The position numbers and the translations under genes were made by a program. A stretch of 64,000 bases of DNA from Methylobacterium oryzihabitans (GTDB lineage Bacteria; Pseudomonadota; Alphaproteobacteria; Rhizobiales; Beijerinckiaceae), in assembly GCF_004004555.2 (NCBI RefSeq), contig NZ_SACP01000013.1, positions 1 through 64,000 on the forward strand, given 5' to 3'. The notes under the pieces were generated by a model. The model had not been told where the DNA came from. It was given only the letters and a program-made list of their open reading frames with translations, and ran no database searches. Below are positions 1 through 8,208 of the stretch, piece by piece; position 1 is the stretch's first letter, and every line of letters starts with the position of its first letter.

Positions 1-119
1 CGGCGGAGCCGGCCCGGCGCGCCGCGCTCGCCCGGGCGGCGACCGACCTCGCGACCGCCGCCCGGGTGATCGGCCGCCACGGCCGGCTCCTGCGCCACCT
101 GCGCGCCACGGAGGGGTGA
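1..119 (+). CDS. FUSC-family efflux membrane protein, C-terminal fragment (5' end outside window)
   Basis: The reading frame starting at base 3 stays open for 38 codons and stops with TGA at 117-119. The encoded tail (ending RHGRLLRHLRATEG) closely matches the end of the second FUSC copy at 3755-5628, which ends RHGRLLRRLRLVEA. It is followed by a DUF1656 gene and a HlyD adaptor in the same order as around 3.8-7.0 kb, so it is the last piece of an inner-membrane aromatic-acid or drug exporter subunit. Only the cytoplasmic C-terminus is visible. Identity rests on the paralogue and on gene order. Confidence 0.75.
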   Translation, partial: AEPARRAALARAATDLATAARVIGRHGRLLRHLRATEG

Positions 120-124
120 GGACC

Positions 125-325
125 ATGCTCGGACACCGCGACATCGAGATCGGCGGGTTGCTGGTCTCGTCCTTCGCCGGCTTCGTGCTCGCGACCTGCC
201 TCGTGATGCTCGCCCTGCGCCCGGCCCTGCGGCTGGCCCGGCTCGACCGCTGGACCGCCAACGGTCCCCTCGCCGAGGCCGGCCTCGCCCTCTGCCTCCT
301 CGCCCTCCTGATCGTGCTGCTGTGA
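125..325 (+). CDS. DUF1656 family small inner-membrane protein (copy 1)
   Basis: A 66-residue protein with two hydrophobic segments (about residues 10-32 and 50-66) and the N-terminal pattern HRDIEIGGLLVSS typical of DUF1656. Such proteins sit between the FUSC subunit and the HlyD adaptor of AaeB/AaeA-like exporters and are thought to be accessory membrane subunits. The ATG at 125 is chosen because it follows GAGGGGTGAG at a good distance; a GTG at 116 is possible but overlaps the upstream gene. Its stop codon overlaps the next start as TGATG, so translation is probably coupled. Confidence 0.8.
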   Translation: MLGHRDIEIGGLLVSSFAGFVLATCLVMLALRPALRLARLDRWTANGPLAEAGLALCLLALLIVLL

Positions 326-1374
326 TGACCCACGACGACCCCCTCGCGGCCAAGCCTGCTGCGGCCAAGCCCGCTTCGGCCGACCCACGGCCCACGCCCC
401 GTCTCGGCCGGGCGCTCCGTCTCGCCGCCTCGGCGGCGATCCTGGCGGTGTCGGTCCTCGCCGGCGCGGTGGTGTGGCAGTTCTACGTCCTGTCGCCGTG
501 GACCCGGGACGGGCAGGTGCGGGCGCAGGTCGCCAACGTCGCGCCGCAGGTCTCCGGCCCGATCACGGCGCTCGCCGTCACCGACAACCAGGTCGTGCGG
601 CGCGGCGACCTGCTCTTTTCCATCGATCCGTTCGACTACCGCACGGCGCTGGCCGCCGCGGCCGCCGAGGTCGCGAGCCGGGCCGCCGACCTGAAGATCC
701 GCAGCGAGGAGGCGGCGAGCCGCGAGGCGCTCGGTCCCGACGCGATCTCCGAGGAGGAGAAGCAGCGCTACGTCGCGGCGGCGCGCATGGCGCAGGCGGC
801 CCACGCGGCGGCGCAGGCGCGCGAGGCCCAGGCCCGCATCGACCTGGAACGCACCGAGGTGCGCAGCCCGGTCAACGGCTACGTCACCAACCTGCTGCTG
901 AGCGTCGGCACCTACGCCGAGACCGGCCGGCCGGCCCTGTCGCTGGTGAACGCCGACACGTTCTGGGTCGACGGCTATTTCGAGGAGACGAAGCTCGCCC
1001 GCATCCGCCCCGGCGCCGCGGCCGAGATCCGGCTGATGGGCTCGCCCATACCCCTGCGCGGCCGGGTCGAGAGCATCACCCGCGGCATCGCCGCCCCCAA
1101 CGCCGCCGCTGGCCCGCAGGGCCTGCCGTCGGTGGCCCCGGTCTATACCTGGGTGCGGCTGGCCCAGCGGGTGCCGGTGCGCATCCGCATCGACGAGGCC
1201 CCGCGCGACCTGCCCCTCGTCGCCGGCCTGACCGCGACGGTCGCCCTCGCCGACCCCGACGGCCGCGACCGGGGAATCGCTGCGACCGTCCTGGCGAATC
1301 TCGGCGGGGCGGTCGATGCGCTGATGGGGCGGGAGCCGGCTGCGGTGGTGGCTCGGGCGGAGGGGGGGCGGTAG
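325..1374 (+). CDS. HlyD-family efflux periplasmic adaptor (copy 1)
   Basis: A 349-residue membrane-fusion protein. A single N-terminal membrane anchor lies at about residues 33-56 after a cytoplasmic Ala/Pro-rich leader. It is followed by a first half-lipoyl motif (VAPQVSGPITAL to FSIDPFDYR, about 65-105), an alanine-rich helical hairpin (about 106-175), the second half-lipoyl motif (VRSPVNGYVTNLLL) and the beta-barrel region (WVDGYFEETK). In the family these adaptors link an inner-membrane pump to an outer-membrane channel; here the partners are the FUSC and DUF1656 genes just upstream. It is strongly similar to copy 2 at 5837-7030. The substrate cannot be told from sequence; aromatic carboxylates are the usual guess. 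It is the last gene of the operon. Confidence 0.9.
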   Translation: MTHDDPLAAKPAAAKPASADPRPTPRLGRALRLAASAAILAVSVLAGAVVWQFYVLSPWTRDGQVRAQVANVAPQVSGPITALAVTDNQVVRRGDLLFSIDPFDYRTALAAAAAEVASRAADLKIRSEEAASREALGPDAISEEEKQRYVAAARMAQAAHAAAQAREAQARIDLERTEVRSPVNGYVTNLLLSVGTYAETGRPALSLVNADTFWVDGYFEETKLARIRPGAAAEIRLMGSPIPLRGRVESITRGIAAPNAAAGPQGLPSVAPVYTWVRLAQRVPVRIRIDEAPRDLPLVAGLTATVALADPDGRDRGIAATVLANLGGAVDALMGREPAAVVARAEGGR

Positions 1375-1521
1375 TGTTTACCTTCAACTATCTGGACAGC
1401 GCAAATACTACCAATTTATCAGTAAAACATTATATCTGCAATCAAATATTATATGATATCTGCGATAGCCATGGGAATATCTAGCAGTCTATCGATGATC
1501 TGATTTACAAATTGCGTGCAG

Positions 1522-2157
1522 TTATTCTGCTAAAGGCTCGGCTATGACCGCAGGCATGTGTCTGCCAATTGAAACAATGAAATCGATAGTGATCGATGTG
1601 TCGACTTTATCGATCGGCCAAAGCGCGACGCCGGACAAGGTCGGATTTACATCAGCTTCGTGAGCAATCTGATTTCTTCTTTTCCACACACTCTTGAGCT
1701 GCCCCTTGATGTCTTCTACTAGTCTTGCGTCCGATTTAGGCAGGTCAGCATTTATGCGCGCTGCCAAATTTTCCCACGGTTTCGTACAATAACAAGATAG
1801 CATTTCTGCGAGTTTCCCAGGATCTACAAATGCCTTGTATGCATTAGTCTGTCTTACATGCGTTTCAGCAGTAGATATTCGCAGACTGTCATCCGAAATA
1901 GTCATTATTTCCATGGGAAGATGTATATTTCTGGTTTTGAGACCATTTGCGAGTCTGTGCTTTGCCTCGACAGCCGCCAACTCATGCGCGAAGAAGTCGA
2001 ACGAACTCACCGCTAGAAAATACGCTGATCTCAGAGCATCATCGTTGGCAGGCTCCCGCGGCCGCAACGCTGAGAGTGCGTCGTACAGCGAAATCATCTG
2101 GCGCGCCCGATCCATAGCATGATCAAAAGTAGCAGCGGCATCATCGAAGCGATTCAT
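1522..2157 (-). CDS. HEPN-domain protein, RiboL-PSP-HEPN-like, putative RNase effector
   Basis: A 211-residue, mostly helical protein. Residues 157-170 hold RRNQIAHEAD, which gives the HEPN RNase signature R161-N-x3-H166, followed by E167 and the N-P-T stretch seen in RiboL-PSP-type HEPN proteins. The N-terminal half (FDFFAHELAAVEAKHRL, about 53-69) fits the first conserved helix of that family. HEPN proteins with an intact R-x4-6-H motif are metal-independent RNases, commonly toxins or antiviral effectors (Abi, Cas13-type and RnlA-like settings). It starts 2 nt after the stop of the ParA-like gene and so is almost certainly cotranslated with it. Codon use and base composition are clearly more AT-rich than the chromosome around it, suggesting transfer. 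The family assignment is by eye; RNase function is inferred. Confidence 0.65.
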   Translation of the reverse strand: MNRFDDAAATFDHAMDRARQMISLYDALSALRPREPANDDALRSAYFLAVSSFDFFAHELAAVEAKHRLANGLKTRNIHLPMEIMTISDDSLRISTAETHVRQTNAYKAFVDPGKLAEMLSCYCTKPWENLAARINADLPKSDARLVEDIKGQLKSVWKRRNQIAHEADVNPTLSGVALWPIDKVDTSITIDFIVSIGRHMPAVIAEPLAE

Positions 2158-2159
2158 TG

Positions 2160-3224
2160 CTAGAACTGGTCCGTCAGTGCGATGACTTTCTCAGCGCCTT
2201 GTCTGAATCCATTTCCGACAACATCAATCTTGGCTTGATATGTTTCGGCAACCCCTCCCCTGAAATCCGTATCTTGCGGCAAATCAATGGCAAATACGGG
2301 CTTAGCTAATTCTTGAGCGGTCGCAATAAGGCCGTCGAGGGATCCAATCTCCATAAGAAATTGGTTCGTTGGGGCATGGGCCTTGGCGTAAACCTCGGGA
2401 CTCAGAAGCATTCGAGCTGCTCCTAGAGCTTGGAGAAGTTCAGTATCTCGAACTTCTGCTAATCGATCAAACCATCTCTGAAAAGCCATTGTTGGCTTGG
2501 CCTCCTCGCCCCCTCTTGCTCTTTTGCGGAAGTTGTTAACAGTAGCTCCTAGATAAGCAGGTGTAACTGGTCGAAAGGGATAATCGGCTTCTTTAAGAAT
2601 CAAGTTCGATGCAGCTTTCTTGCCCCATTCCCCCCACTTGGGAAGGGTCCTCGCCAATGAGCGCAGAGCCATTGATGAGAACAAATCTGGCGCCATTGGA
2701 AGAATGAAGCCGTCACTTGTCATGAAGAGATTTTGATTGATAGCACCCAGACTCGGACTCATGTCGACAAACGCATAATCGATATTATTGGCGATTGCTG
2801 CGCGGTCTATAGCGTGATGAAGAGCGCCTGGTATATTTTGCAGGGCGGAGAGTGTATTGCTAAGTTCATGAGCAACGGCCAATTGGCTTTCATACTCGGA
2901 TAGGCCGACATGCCCAGGAAGCAAAAAGAGCCCTGGCCTTAATCGAGATTCATAAAGTTCTGTTGCGGTTATTGTGTATGGGCGCGACTCAAAAGCCGGT
3001 CGCACCGCGTCTCGTATGTTTCGCGGCTTTTGGGGCGACTCACTTTCGAATGGATAATCATCCGTATCCAAATTTCCGATAAATACGCCCGTAAGATTAC
3101 ATTGAGGATCGCAATCAACAACCATCACTCTCTTGCCGAGCGCGGCAAGCATCCATGCAAGATGGAACGTCATTGTCGTCTTCGACACGCCGCCCTTATG
3201 ATTAAATATCGCAATCTGTTTCAT
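2160..3224 (-). CDS. ParA/MinD-like P-loop ATPase, first gene of a ParA-HEPN pair
   Basis: A 354-residue protein beginning with a deviant Walker A motif, HKGGVSKTT (residues 9-17, with signature lysine K10 and K15). A VDCDPQCNLTG A' motif follows at about 36-46, then a Walker B FVDMSPS at 152-158. This is the SIMIBI fold of ParA, Soj and MinD ATPases, which form ATP sandwich dimers on DNA or membrane. The C-terminal third (about 230-354) is longer than in plain ParA and holds no domain I recognise. No ParB gene or parS-like site is nearby, so plasmid or chromosome partition is unlikely; the partner is the HEPN gene 2 nt downstream. It lies in an AT-rich island. A ParA ATPase acting as sensor or regulator of a HEPN nuclease is inference. 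Confidence 0.8.
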   Translation of the reverse strand: MKQIAIFNHKGGVSKTTMTFHLAWMLAALGKRVMVVDCDPQCNLTGVFIGNLDTDDYPFESESPQKPRNIRDAVRPAFESRPYTITATELYESRLRPGLFLLPGHVGLSEYESQLAVAHELSNTLSALQNIPGALHHAIDRAAIANNIDYAFVDMSPSLGAINQNLFMTSDGFILPMAPDLFSSMALRSLARTLPKWGEWGKKAASNLILKEADYPFRPVTPAYLGATVNNFRKRARGGEEAKPTMAFQRWFDRLAEVRDTELLQALGAARMLLSPEVYAKAHAPTNQFLMEIGSLDGLIATAQELAKPVFAIDLPQDTDFRGGVAETYQAKIDVVGNGFRQGAEKVIALTDQF

Positions 3225-3754
3225 TTTGCTCTCTGTTGGGCCATCATCGCATTCAGCAATGAGGTCGCCTTTAGCAATCCACCCTCATAATGCACGGTGT
3301 TGCTCGGACAGCAACCTTCATTTCAGCCGCGCTCAGGCTGGCTGCGATGCAATCAAGACACACGGAGCCCGCATCTACCGCAAATTACAATACTAGTCAT
3401 GTCAGACAACCTTCATAAGGCCGTTTTAGAACCTGTCAGAGGAATAGCTATTGAGACCTTCAGTCGACAGCAGATCACATGGACTCCTAGTGCGCTTTTT
3501 ATATTTGATTTATTGAGTTGAATTCTATATTATTGACTTAGATTATCGTTTTTCGGCTATGATAACCAAGAAAGGAATCTCCCAATTCATCAATCGCACA
3601 GGCTGCTAGAAGACTTACGCTTGGACTAGCCGCCGAACCAGAATCCCCATCCTCCCCCTCCCCCCGACGCAACCCCGACCTTCCTCCCCGGTTCTCCACC
3701 AGGGCCGCGGACCGTTTCCGGCGGCCGCGTTCGTACAGGAAGCGTCCCGTCGCG
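3225..3754. other. AT-rich intergenic region upstream of the ParA-HEPN unit
   Basis: No convincing gene is seen. Open frames here are short, lack Shine-Dalgarno sequences and do not resemble proteins. Base composition changes from AT-rich (to about 3600) to very GC-rich at about 3640, which marks the right edge of the island. The promoter of the leftward ParA-HEPN unit and that of the rightward FUSC gene should both lie here; I could not pin either one. Confidence 0.5.
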
Positions 3755-5628
3755 ATGGCGAGCATCCCGGCCGTCCTCGACCGTAGCCTCGACCGGATCG
3801 ACCGGATCGTGCCGCCGACGGAGCAGTGGCTCTACGCGCTGCGGATCTGGCTCGCGATGATGCTGGCGCTCGGGCTCGCGTTCTGGCTCCAGCTGTCCAG
3901 CGCCTCCTCGGCGCTGGTCTGCGTCGCGATCCTGGCCCAGCCCAAGCGCGGGCAGGCGCTGTCGAAGGCGGTCTACCGCCTCGTCGGCACCCTCGTCGGC
4001 GGCGTCGTGGCGGTCGCGATGGTGGCGGCGTTCGCGCAGGACCGGACGCTGCTGCTCGTCGCGTTCGCGGTCTGGCTCGCCGGCTGCGTCTTCGTCGCGC
4101 AATACCTGCGCGACACCCGCGCCTACGGGGCGGTGCTGGCGGGCTACACCGTCGCGATCATCGCCGTGGCGCAGATCGACGCGCCGCAGCAGGTGTTCGG
4201 CGCCGCGGTCGAGCGGGTGGCTGCGATCGTCCTCGGCATCGTCGTCATCAGTGTCGTCAACGACGCCCTCGGGGCGCCGGTCACCTGGCCGGGGGTGCGC
4301 GACGGCCTCGCCACGGCCAGGAGCGGGACCGACGCCTATTGCGCCAGCGTGCTCGACGGCGCCGAGCCGGCGCCCGAGCGGGCCTCGGCGCTGATCCGGC
4401 AGGTCGCGGCGATCCGCGCCGACGCCCACGCGGTCGAGACCGAGCGCCGGGGCCGCCACCGGGCCGCGGGCGCGCGCAGCGCCATCGCGGCCCTCTACAC
4501 CCAGATCGCCGCCTGCCACGCCCTCGTCGCGGCGCGCGCTGGTCGCGGACGCGGTCGGGGCGGGGCGCGCCGTCGAGGAGGTCGCGGCGCTGCAACGGGC
4601 GCTCGATCTCGCCAACGCCGCGACCTTCGCCGAGGACGGCGCCCGCGCGCTGGCGACCGGCGCGCGGCCCTTGCGCGACGCCCACCTGCCGACCCACCGC
4701 GACGTGCAGGAGGCGCTGCGGGCGGCGCTGCGGGTCGCCCTCGCCTTCGGGCTGACGGCGGCATTGTTCGTCGCGCTCGGGCTGCCGCAGACGACCTTCG
4801 CGCTGGTCCAGGTCGCGGCCACCTGCGCCCTGTCCTCGGTGACGCCGGATCCGCGCGGGTTCGCCCGCTCGGTCGCCATCGCGATGCCGGTCGCGGTCGT
4901 CCTCGCCGGGCTGACGCTCTACGGCGTGCTCATCCACGGCCAGGGCTTCCCGCTGTTCGCGATCGCGCTGGCGCCGACGGTCTTCCTCGCCTGCTTCCTG
5001 TCGCTGCGGCCGGCCACCGCCGGGATCGGCTTCATCCTACTGGTGTTCACGCCGGTGCTGATCGCGCCCGCCAACCCGCAGACCTACGAGGCCGGGACCT
5101 TCCTCATGAATGCGCTGCTGATCGTGGCCGCGGGGTTCATCCTGTTCCTGACCGTCCGCCTCGTGCTGCCGGTCAGCGCCGGCCGGCACCGGGCCTTCGC
5201 CCTCGACACGGTGCGGCGCGACCTCGCCGATGCCCTGGCGGGCGAGGGCGGCGACGCCACCACCCGCACCAGCCTGAACGCCGACCGGCTGGTGCAGTTC
5301 TCGCGGTGGACCTCGGGCAGCGGCGCCGCCCGGCGGGCGAGCCTGCGCCACGCCGTCGCCCTGCTGCGGCTGGAGGCCGCCGCCGCCCGGGCGCATGCCC
5401 AGCTCCGGCGCCTCGCCGCGGTGCCGGGCCTCGCTGGGGCCGGCGGCCCTCGGCCGCCTCGGCGCCGGGCTGGCCCGCGCCGCCGATGCCCTCGTGACCG
5501 CCGGGCGTGCGGCGGAGCCCGAGACCCGCCTGACCCTCGCCCGCGCCGCCGCCGACCTCGCCGCCGCCTCGTGGCTGATCGCCCGCCACGGCCGCCTGCT
5601 GCGGCGGCTGCGCCTCGTGGAGGCGTGA
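3755..5628 (+). pseudogene. FUSC-family inner-membrane efflux protein (copy 2) with two frameshifts
   Basis: Three consecutive frames together give one full-length FUSC (aromatic acid exporter/YccS-like) protein. The first runs from ATG 3755 to about 4535 (N-terminal membrane block, EQWLYALRIWLAMM), the second from about 4535 to about 5430 (second membrane block, FGLTAALFVALGLPQTTFAL), and the third from about 5430 to TGA 5626-5628 (ending LLRRLRLVEA, like copy 1). Each change is equivalent to one extra base or two missing bases. The first falls in a CG-dinucleotide run near 4530-4540, the second in a GC-rich stretch near 5425-5450. Either the gene is broken or these are sequencing errors. 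The downstream DUF1656 and HlyD genes are intact, and GC-rich codon use persists through all three frames, which means any damage is recent. Confidence 0.75.
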
Positions 5629-5630
5629 GC

Positions 5631-5837
5631 ATGGTCTCGCTGTCCCACCACGACCTCACGCTCGGCGGGCTGCTGATCTCGTCCTTCGTGCCGTGCGCGC
5701 TCGCGGCCTTCCTGCTGCTGCTGGTGCTGCGGCGGCTGGTGCGGCCATTGCGCCTCGGCCGCTACGTCGCCAACCTCCCCCTGGTCGAGGCGAGCGTCTA
5801 CGTCTGTCTCCTCGCCCTCGTGATCGGGCTCCTGTGA
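5631..5837 (+). CDS. DUF1656 family small inner-membrane protein (copy 2)
   Basis: A 68-residue protein with the same layout as the gene at 125-325: N-terminal SHHDLTLGGLLISS, a hydrophobic helix at about residues 18-34, a short basic loop (RRLVRPLRLGR) and a second helix at about 54-68. It starts 2 nt after the FUSC stop, and its own stop overlaps the HlyD start as TGATG, giving tight operon coupling. Presumed accessory subunit of the FUSC/HlyD exporter. Confidence 0.85.
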   Translation: MVSLSHHDLTLGGLLISSFVPCALAAFLLLLVLRRLVRPLRLGRYVANLPLVEASVYVCLLALVIGLL

Positions 5838-7030
5838 TGGCCGACGACGACGATCCCCGCTCCGACGCGCCGCGCCCCGACGGCGACGCCGCCGCGCCCG
5901 CCACCGCGCCGCCCCCGCGGCGACGGCGCGGCCGCAGGCTCCTGCGGCTCGCCGCCACCACGGCGATCCTCGCCGTCGCGGTGGTGGCCGCTTTGTTCGT
6001 GTGGCAGTTCTACGTCCTGGTGCCGTGGACCCGCGACGGCCGCGTCCGGGTGCAGGTCGCCGCGATCGCGCCCCAGGTCTCGGGCCAGATCACCGAGCTG
6101 CGGGTGGTCGACAACCAGTTCGTGAAGAAGGGCGACGTGCTCTACGTCATCGATCCCTTCGACTTCCAGGTCTCCCTCGACAGCGCCAAGGCCGAGGTCG
6201 AGAACCGCGCCGCCGACCTCCAGGTCAAGCGCGCCCAAGCGGCCCGGCGCGAGGCGCTGACCACGGTCTCGACCTCGGTCGAGGAGAAGCAGCAATATGC
6301 CGGCACCGCCAAGATCGCCGAGGCCGCCTACGCCTCGGCCCAGGCCCAGCTCGCCCAGGCCAAGGTCAACCTGGAGCGCACCGAGGTGAGGAGCCCGGTC
6401 AACGGCTACGTCACCAACCTGCTGCTGCGGGTCGGCAACTACGCCAGCGCAGGCACGGCCAACATCTCGGTGGTCGATGCCGATTCGTACTGGATCGACG
6501 GCTATTTCGAGGAGACCAAGATGGCGCGCATCCGCCTCGGCGCCGAGGCCGAGGTGGCGCTGATGGGCTATGCCGAGCCGATTCGCGGCCGGGTCGAGAG
6601 CATCACCCGCGGCATCGCCACCGCCAACGCCGCGGCGAGCACGCAGGGGCTGCCGAACGTCGACCCGGTTTATACCTGGGTGCGGCTGGCCCAGCGGGTG
6701 CCGGTGCGCATCCGCATCGAGCAGGTGCCGCAGGGCGTGCCGCTGGTCGCCGGCATGACCGCGACGGTCTCGATCGCCGACCCGACCGCCGACCGCCGCG
6801 ACCGCCTCGGCGCGGCGCTCGCCGATGTCGGCACGGTGTTCCGGGTCCTCACCGGCCGCGAGCGCCAGCCGCCGGATTCCGCCGTCACCACCCGGGTCGA
6901 GGGCGCTCGCGACGTCTCGGCGATTCCGGCGCCCGAGGTCGGCCCGACTCCGCCGGCCGACAGGGTCGTGCCCACGCTGCCGATCAACCCCGAGCGGCCG
7001 GACATCACGGCGCCGGCGGGCAAACGGTAG
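5837..7030 (+). CDS. HlyD-family efflux periplasmic adaptor (copy 2)
   Basis: A 397-residue membrane-fusion protein paralogous to the one at 325-1374. An Asp/Pro/Arg-rich cytoplasmic leader is followed by a membrane anchor at about residues 35-58, half-lipoyl motifs (IAPQVSGQITEL and VRSPVNGYVTNLLLR) flanking an alpha-hairpin, and WIDGYFEETK in the barrel. It has a longer Pro-rich C-terminal tail (about residues 320-397) than copy 1. It should bridge the FUSC pump to an outer-membrane channel; no channel gene is in the window. Start ATG 5837 overlaps the previous stop. Confidence 0.9.
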   Translation: MADDDDPRSDAPRPDGDAAAPATAPPPRRRRGRRLLRLAATTAILAVAVVAALFVWQFYVLVPWTRDGRVRVQVAAIAPQVSGQITELRVVDNQFVKKGDVLYVIDPFDFQVSLDSAKAEVENRAADLQVKRAQAARREALTTVSTSVEEKQQYAGTAKIAEAAYASAQAQLAQAKVNLERTEVRSPVNGYVTNLLLRVGNYASAGTANISVVDADSYWIDGYFEETKMARIRLGAEAEVALMGYAEPIRGRVESITRGIATANAAASTQGLPNVDPVYTWVRLAQRVPVRIRIEQVPQGVPLVAGMTATVSIADPTADRRDRLGAALADVGTVFRVLTGRERQPPDSAVTTRVEGARDVSAIPAPEVGPTPPADRVVPTLPINPERPDITAPAGKR

Positions 7031-7066
7031 GGCCCGCCCGTCCCGCCAGACCCATTGGGAATGCCG

Positions 7067-7192
7067 TCAGCGCTTCGTGCCGGCCTTCTCGGTCGCCAGC
7101 CCCTTGGTGCTCGGGGCGGCCGCGATGGTCTTCGGCGCCTTCTGCTTCGGCTTCTTCACCTCGCGATTGCCGCGCTTGCGATCTCCGCTCAT
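7067..7192 (-). CDS. Small basic conserved hypothetical protein (41 aa)
   Basis: A 41-residue Lys/Arg/Ala-rich protein beginning MSGDRKRGNREVKKPKQ. The ATG at 7192 follows a clear AGGAGAG Shine-Dalgarno, and its ATGA overlaps the stop of the frame upstream (7189-7540), so it looks like the distal gene of a two-gene unit. Short proteins with the string KRGNREVKKPK are, as I recall, common in this bacterial group; function unknown. The basic composition could suit nucleic-acid contact, but nothing more can be said. Confidence 0.65.
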   Translation of the reverse strand: MSGDRKRGNREVKKPKQKAPKTIAAAPSTKGLATEKAGTKR

Positions 7193-7540
7193 GGGGCTCT
7201 CCTGGCTCGTCCGGATTGCCTGGATCGCGCCGGTCGGGATCGACCGGCCGAGGTCAGGCGGGTGAAGTCGGCGAGAACGGCGGCGACCATGCTCTGCAGG
7301 CGAGGGTCGTCGCAGGACGGCGAGGCCGCGAAGCGTTCGGGCAGGTCGCGCGCCGTCCCGTCGGCCTCGGGCCACCCCGCCGCCTCGAACAGGACGGTTT
7401 CGAGGTCGCGCCGGCGCGCCGCCAGGGCGTCGTGCTGCGCCTTCGCGCCCGAGTGCTCGCAGCGCAGGATTGCTGGCTTTCCGGGCCGCCGTCCCGCGTC
7501 GTTCGTCGAGTTCGATCGAGCGATCCGTCACGGCATTCAC
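7189..7540 (-). pseudogene. Small hypothetical gene interrupted by a frameshift
   Basis: The N-terminal part reads from GTG 7540 (MNAVTDRSIELDERRGTAARK). Protein-like codon use with G/C in third positions then continues in the frame ending at 7189, with strings such as HSGAKAQHDALAARRRD and AAVLADFTRL. The switch lies near 7440-7460 and equals one extra base. Neither frame alone gives a sensible gene: the downstream frame has no start codon before an internal ATG near 7292. The reconstructed product is about 115 residues, soluble, helical and unrecognised. It is either a decayed gene or a sequencing error. Confidence 0.4.
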
Positions 7541-7705
7541 CTGCGCTGGACCGGTCGCAGTCTAGCAGCTTCTTGCGCGTGGAACAGCGGAATCGCGTCG
7601 ATGTCGCCGGATCGGCAGAACAAGGACGAGGCTTTGCTTTCGCAGCCGGACGGGATCGGAGACGCGTTCCGCCGTGCGATCCTCCGGCAGGCGGGTCGCT
7701 ACGAG

Positions 7706-7955
7706 AGCCTGTTTGACTCTCGATCTAAAGAAAAAGCTCCCCCTTTCCCGGACGACTGGAACGCAGTGGAAGGAGATCCGGGATCCAGCACAAGAAGTCG
7801 CGAAGCGTCCATATGCAGCGACAGTGCCGGCACACGGAGCCGCTTCGCGGCACATCTGACGTCTGGATCCCGGATCTCCTTCCGCTATCGCTTCAGTCGT
7901 CCGGGAAAGGGGTGCTTCGCGCGATAAATACGATGGACCATCGCTCAAACAGGCT
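7706..7955. repeat. 250-bp nested inverted repeat (MITE/REP-like element)
   Basis: Outer arms are AGCCTGTTTGA (7706-7716) and its exact complement (7945-7955). Inner arms of about 49 bp (7740-7788 and 7863-7912) match except for a central block of about 9 bases, and a third short pair, GCGAAGCG with CGCTTCGC, sits in the central loop. No transposase or long frame is inside. The right edge reaches the stop codon of the 65-residue gene at 7954. It lies in 413 bp otherwise free of genes (7541-7953). Confidence 0.8.
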
Positions 7956-8151
7956 ACGAGACGACGACGATCTCGCTCTCGCGGACCGCCCGTTCCGTCA
8001 TCCGGGAGCGGATGCGGTAGGACGCTTCCCCGCTCCGGTCCTCCGGCATCAGGCGCACGATCTCGAAGATGCCGGCGCTCACCGCCTGGCTGTCCGACAC
8101 TCCGGGCCGGACGAGTTGCACCTGCTGGTGCAGCTTGAACTTGTGTTGCAT
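7954..8151 (-). CDS. Conserved hypothetical protein (65 aa)
   Basis: A 65-residue soluble protein starting MQHKFKLHQQVQLVRPG and containing YEIVRLMPED-like text (IFEIVRLMPEDRSGEASYRIRS). The SH3-like pattern of short beta strands and the final RAVRESEIVVV resemble small stress-linked proteins found beside DUF6481 and cold-shock genes. It lies in the same orientation as the next three genes. Function unknown. Confidence 0.7.
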   Translation of the reverse strand: MQHKFKLHQQVQLVRPGVSDSQAVSAGIFEIVRLMPEDRSGEASYRIRSRMTERAVRESEIVVVS

Positions 8152-8208
8152 GGGCTCGGTGTCCTTCGTCGGGGCCGGCCGGGGAATCGGCCCCGGCCGT
8201 GCGAGGCG

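Noticed and set aside
2160..3224. Chromosome or plasmid partition (ParA) locus, or a replicon origin.
   Set aside because: No ParB gene, no repeated parS-like or iteron sites and no replication gene nearby; the gene is paired with a HEPN protein instead.
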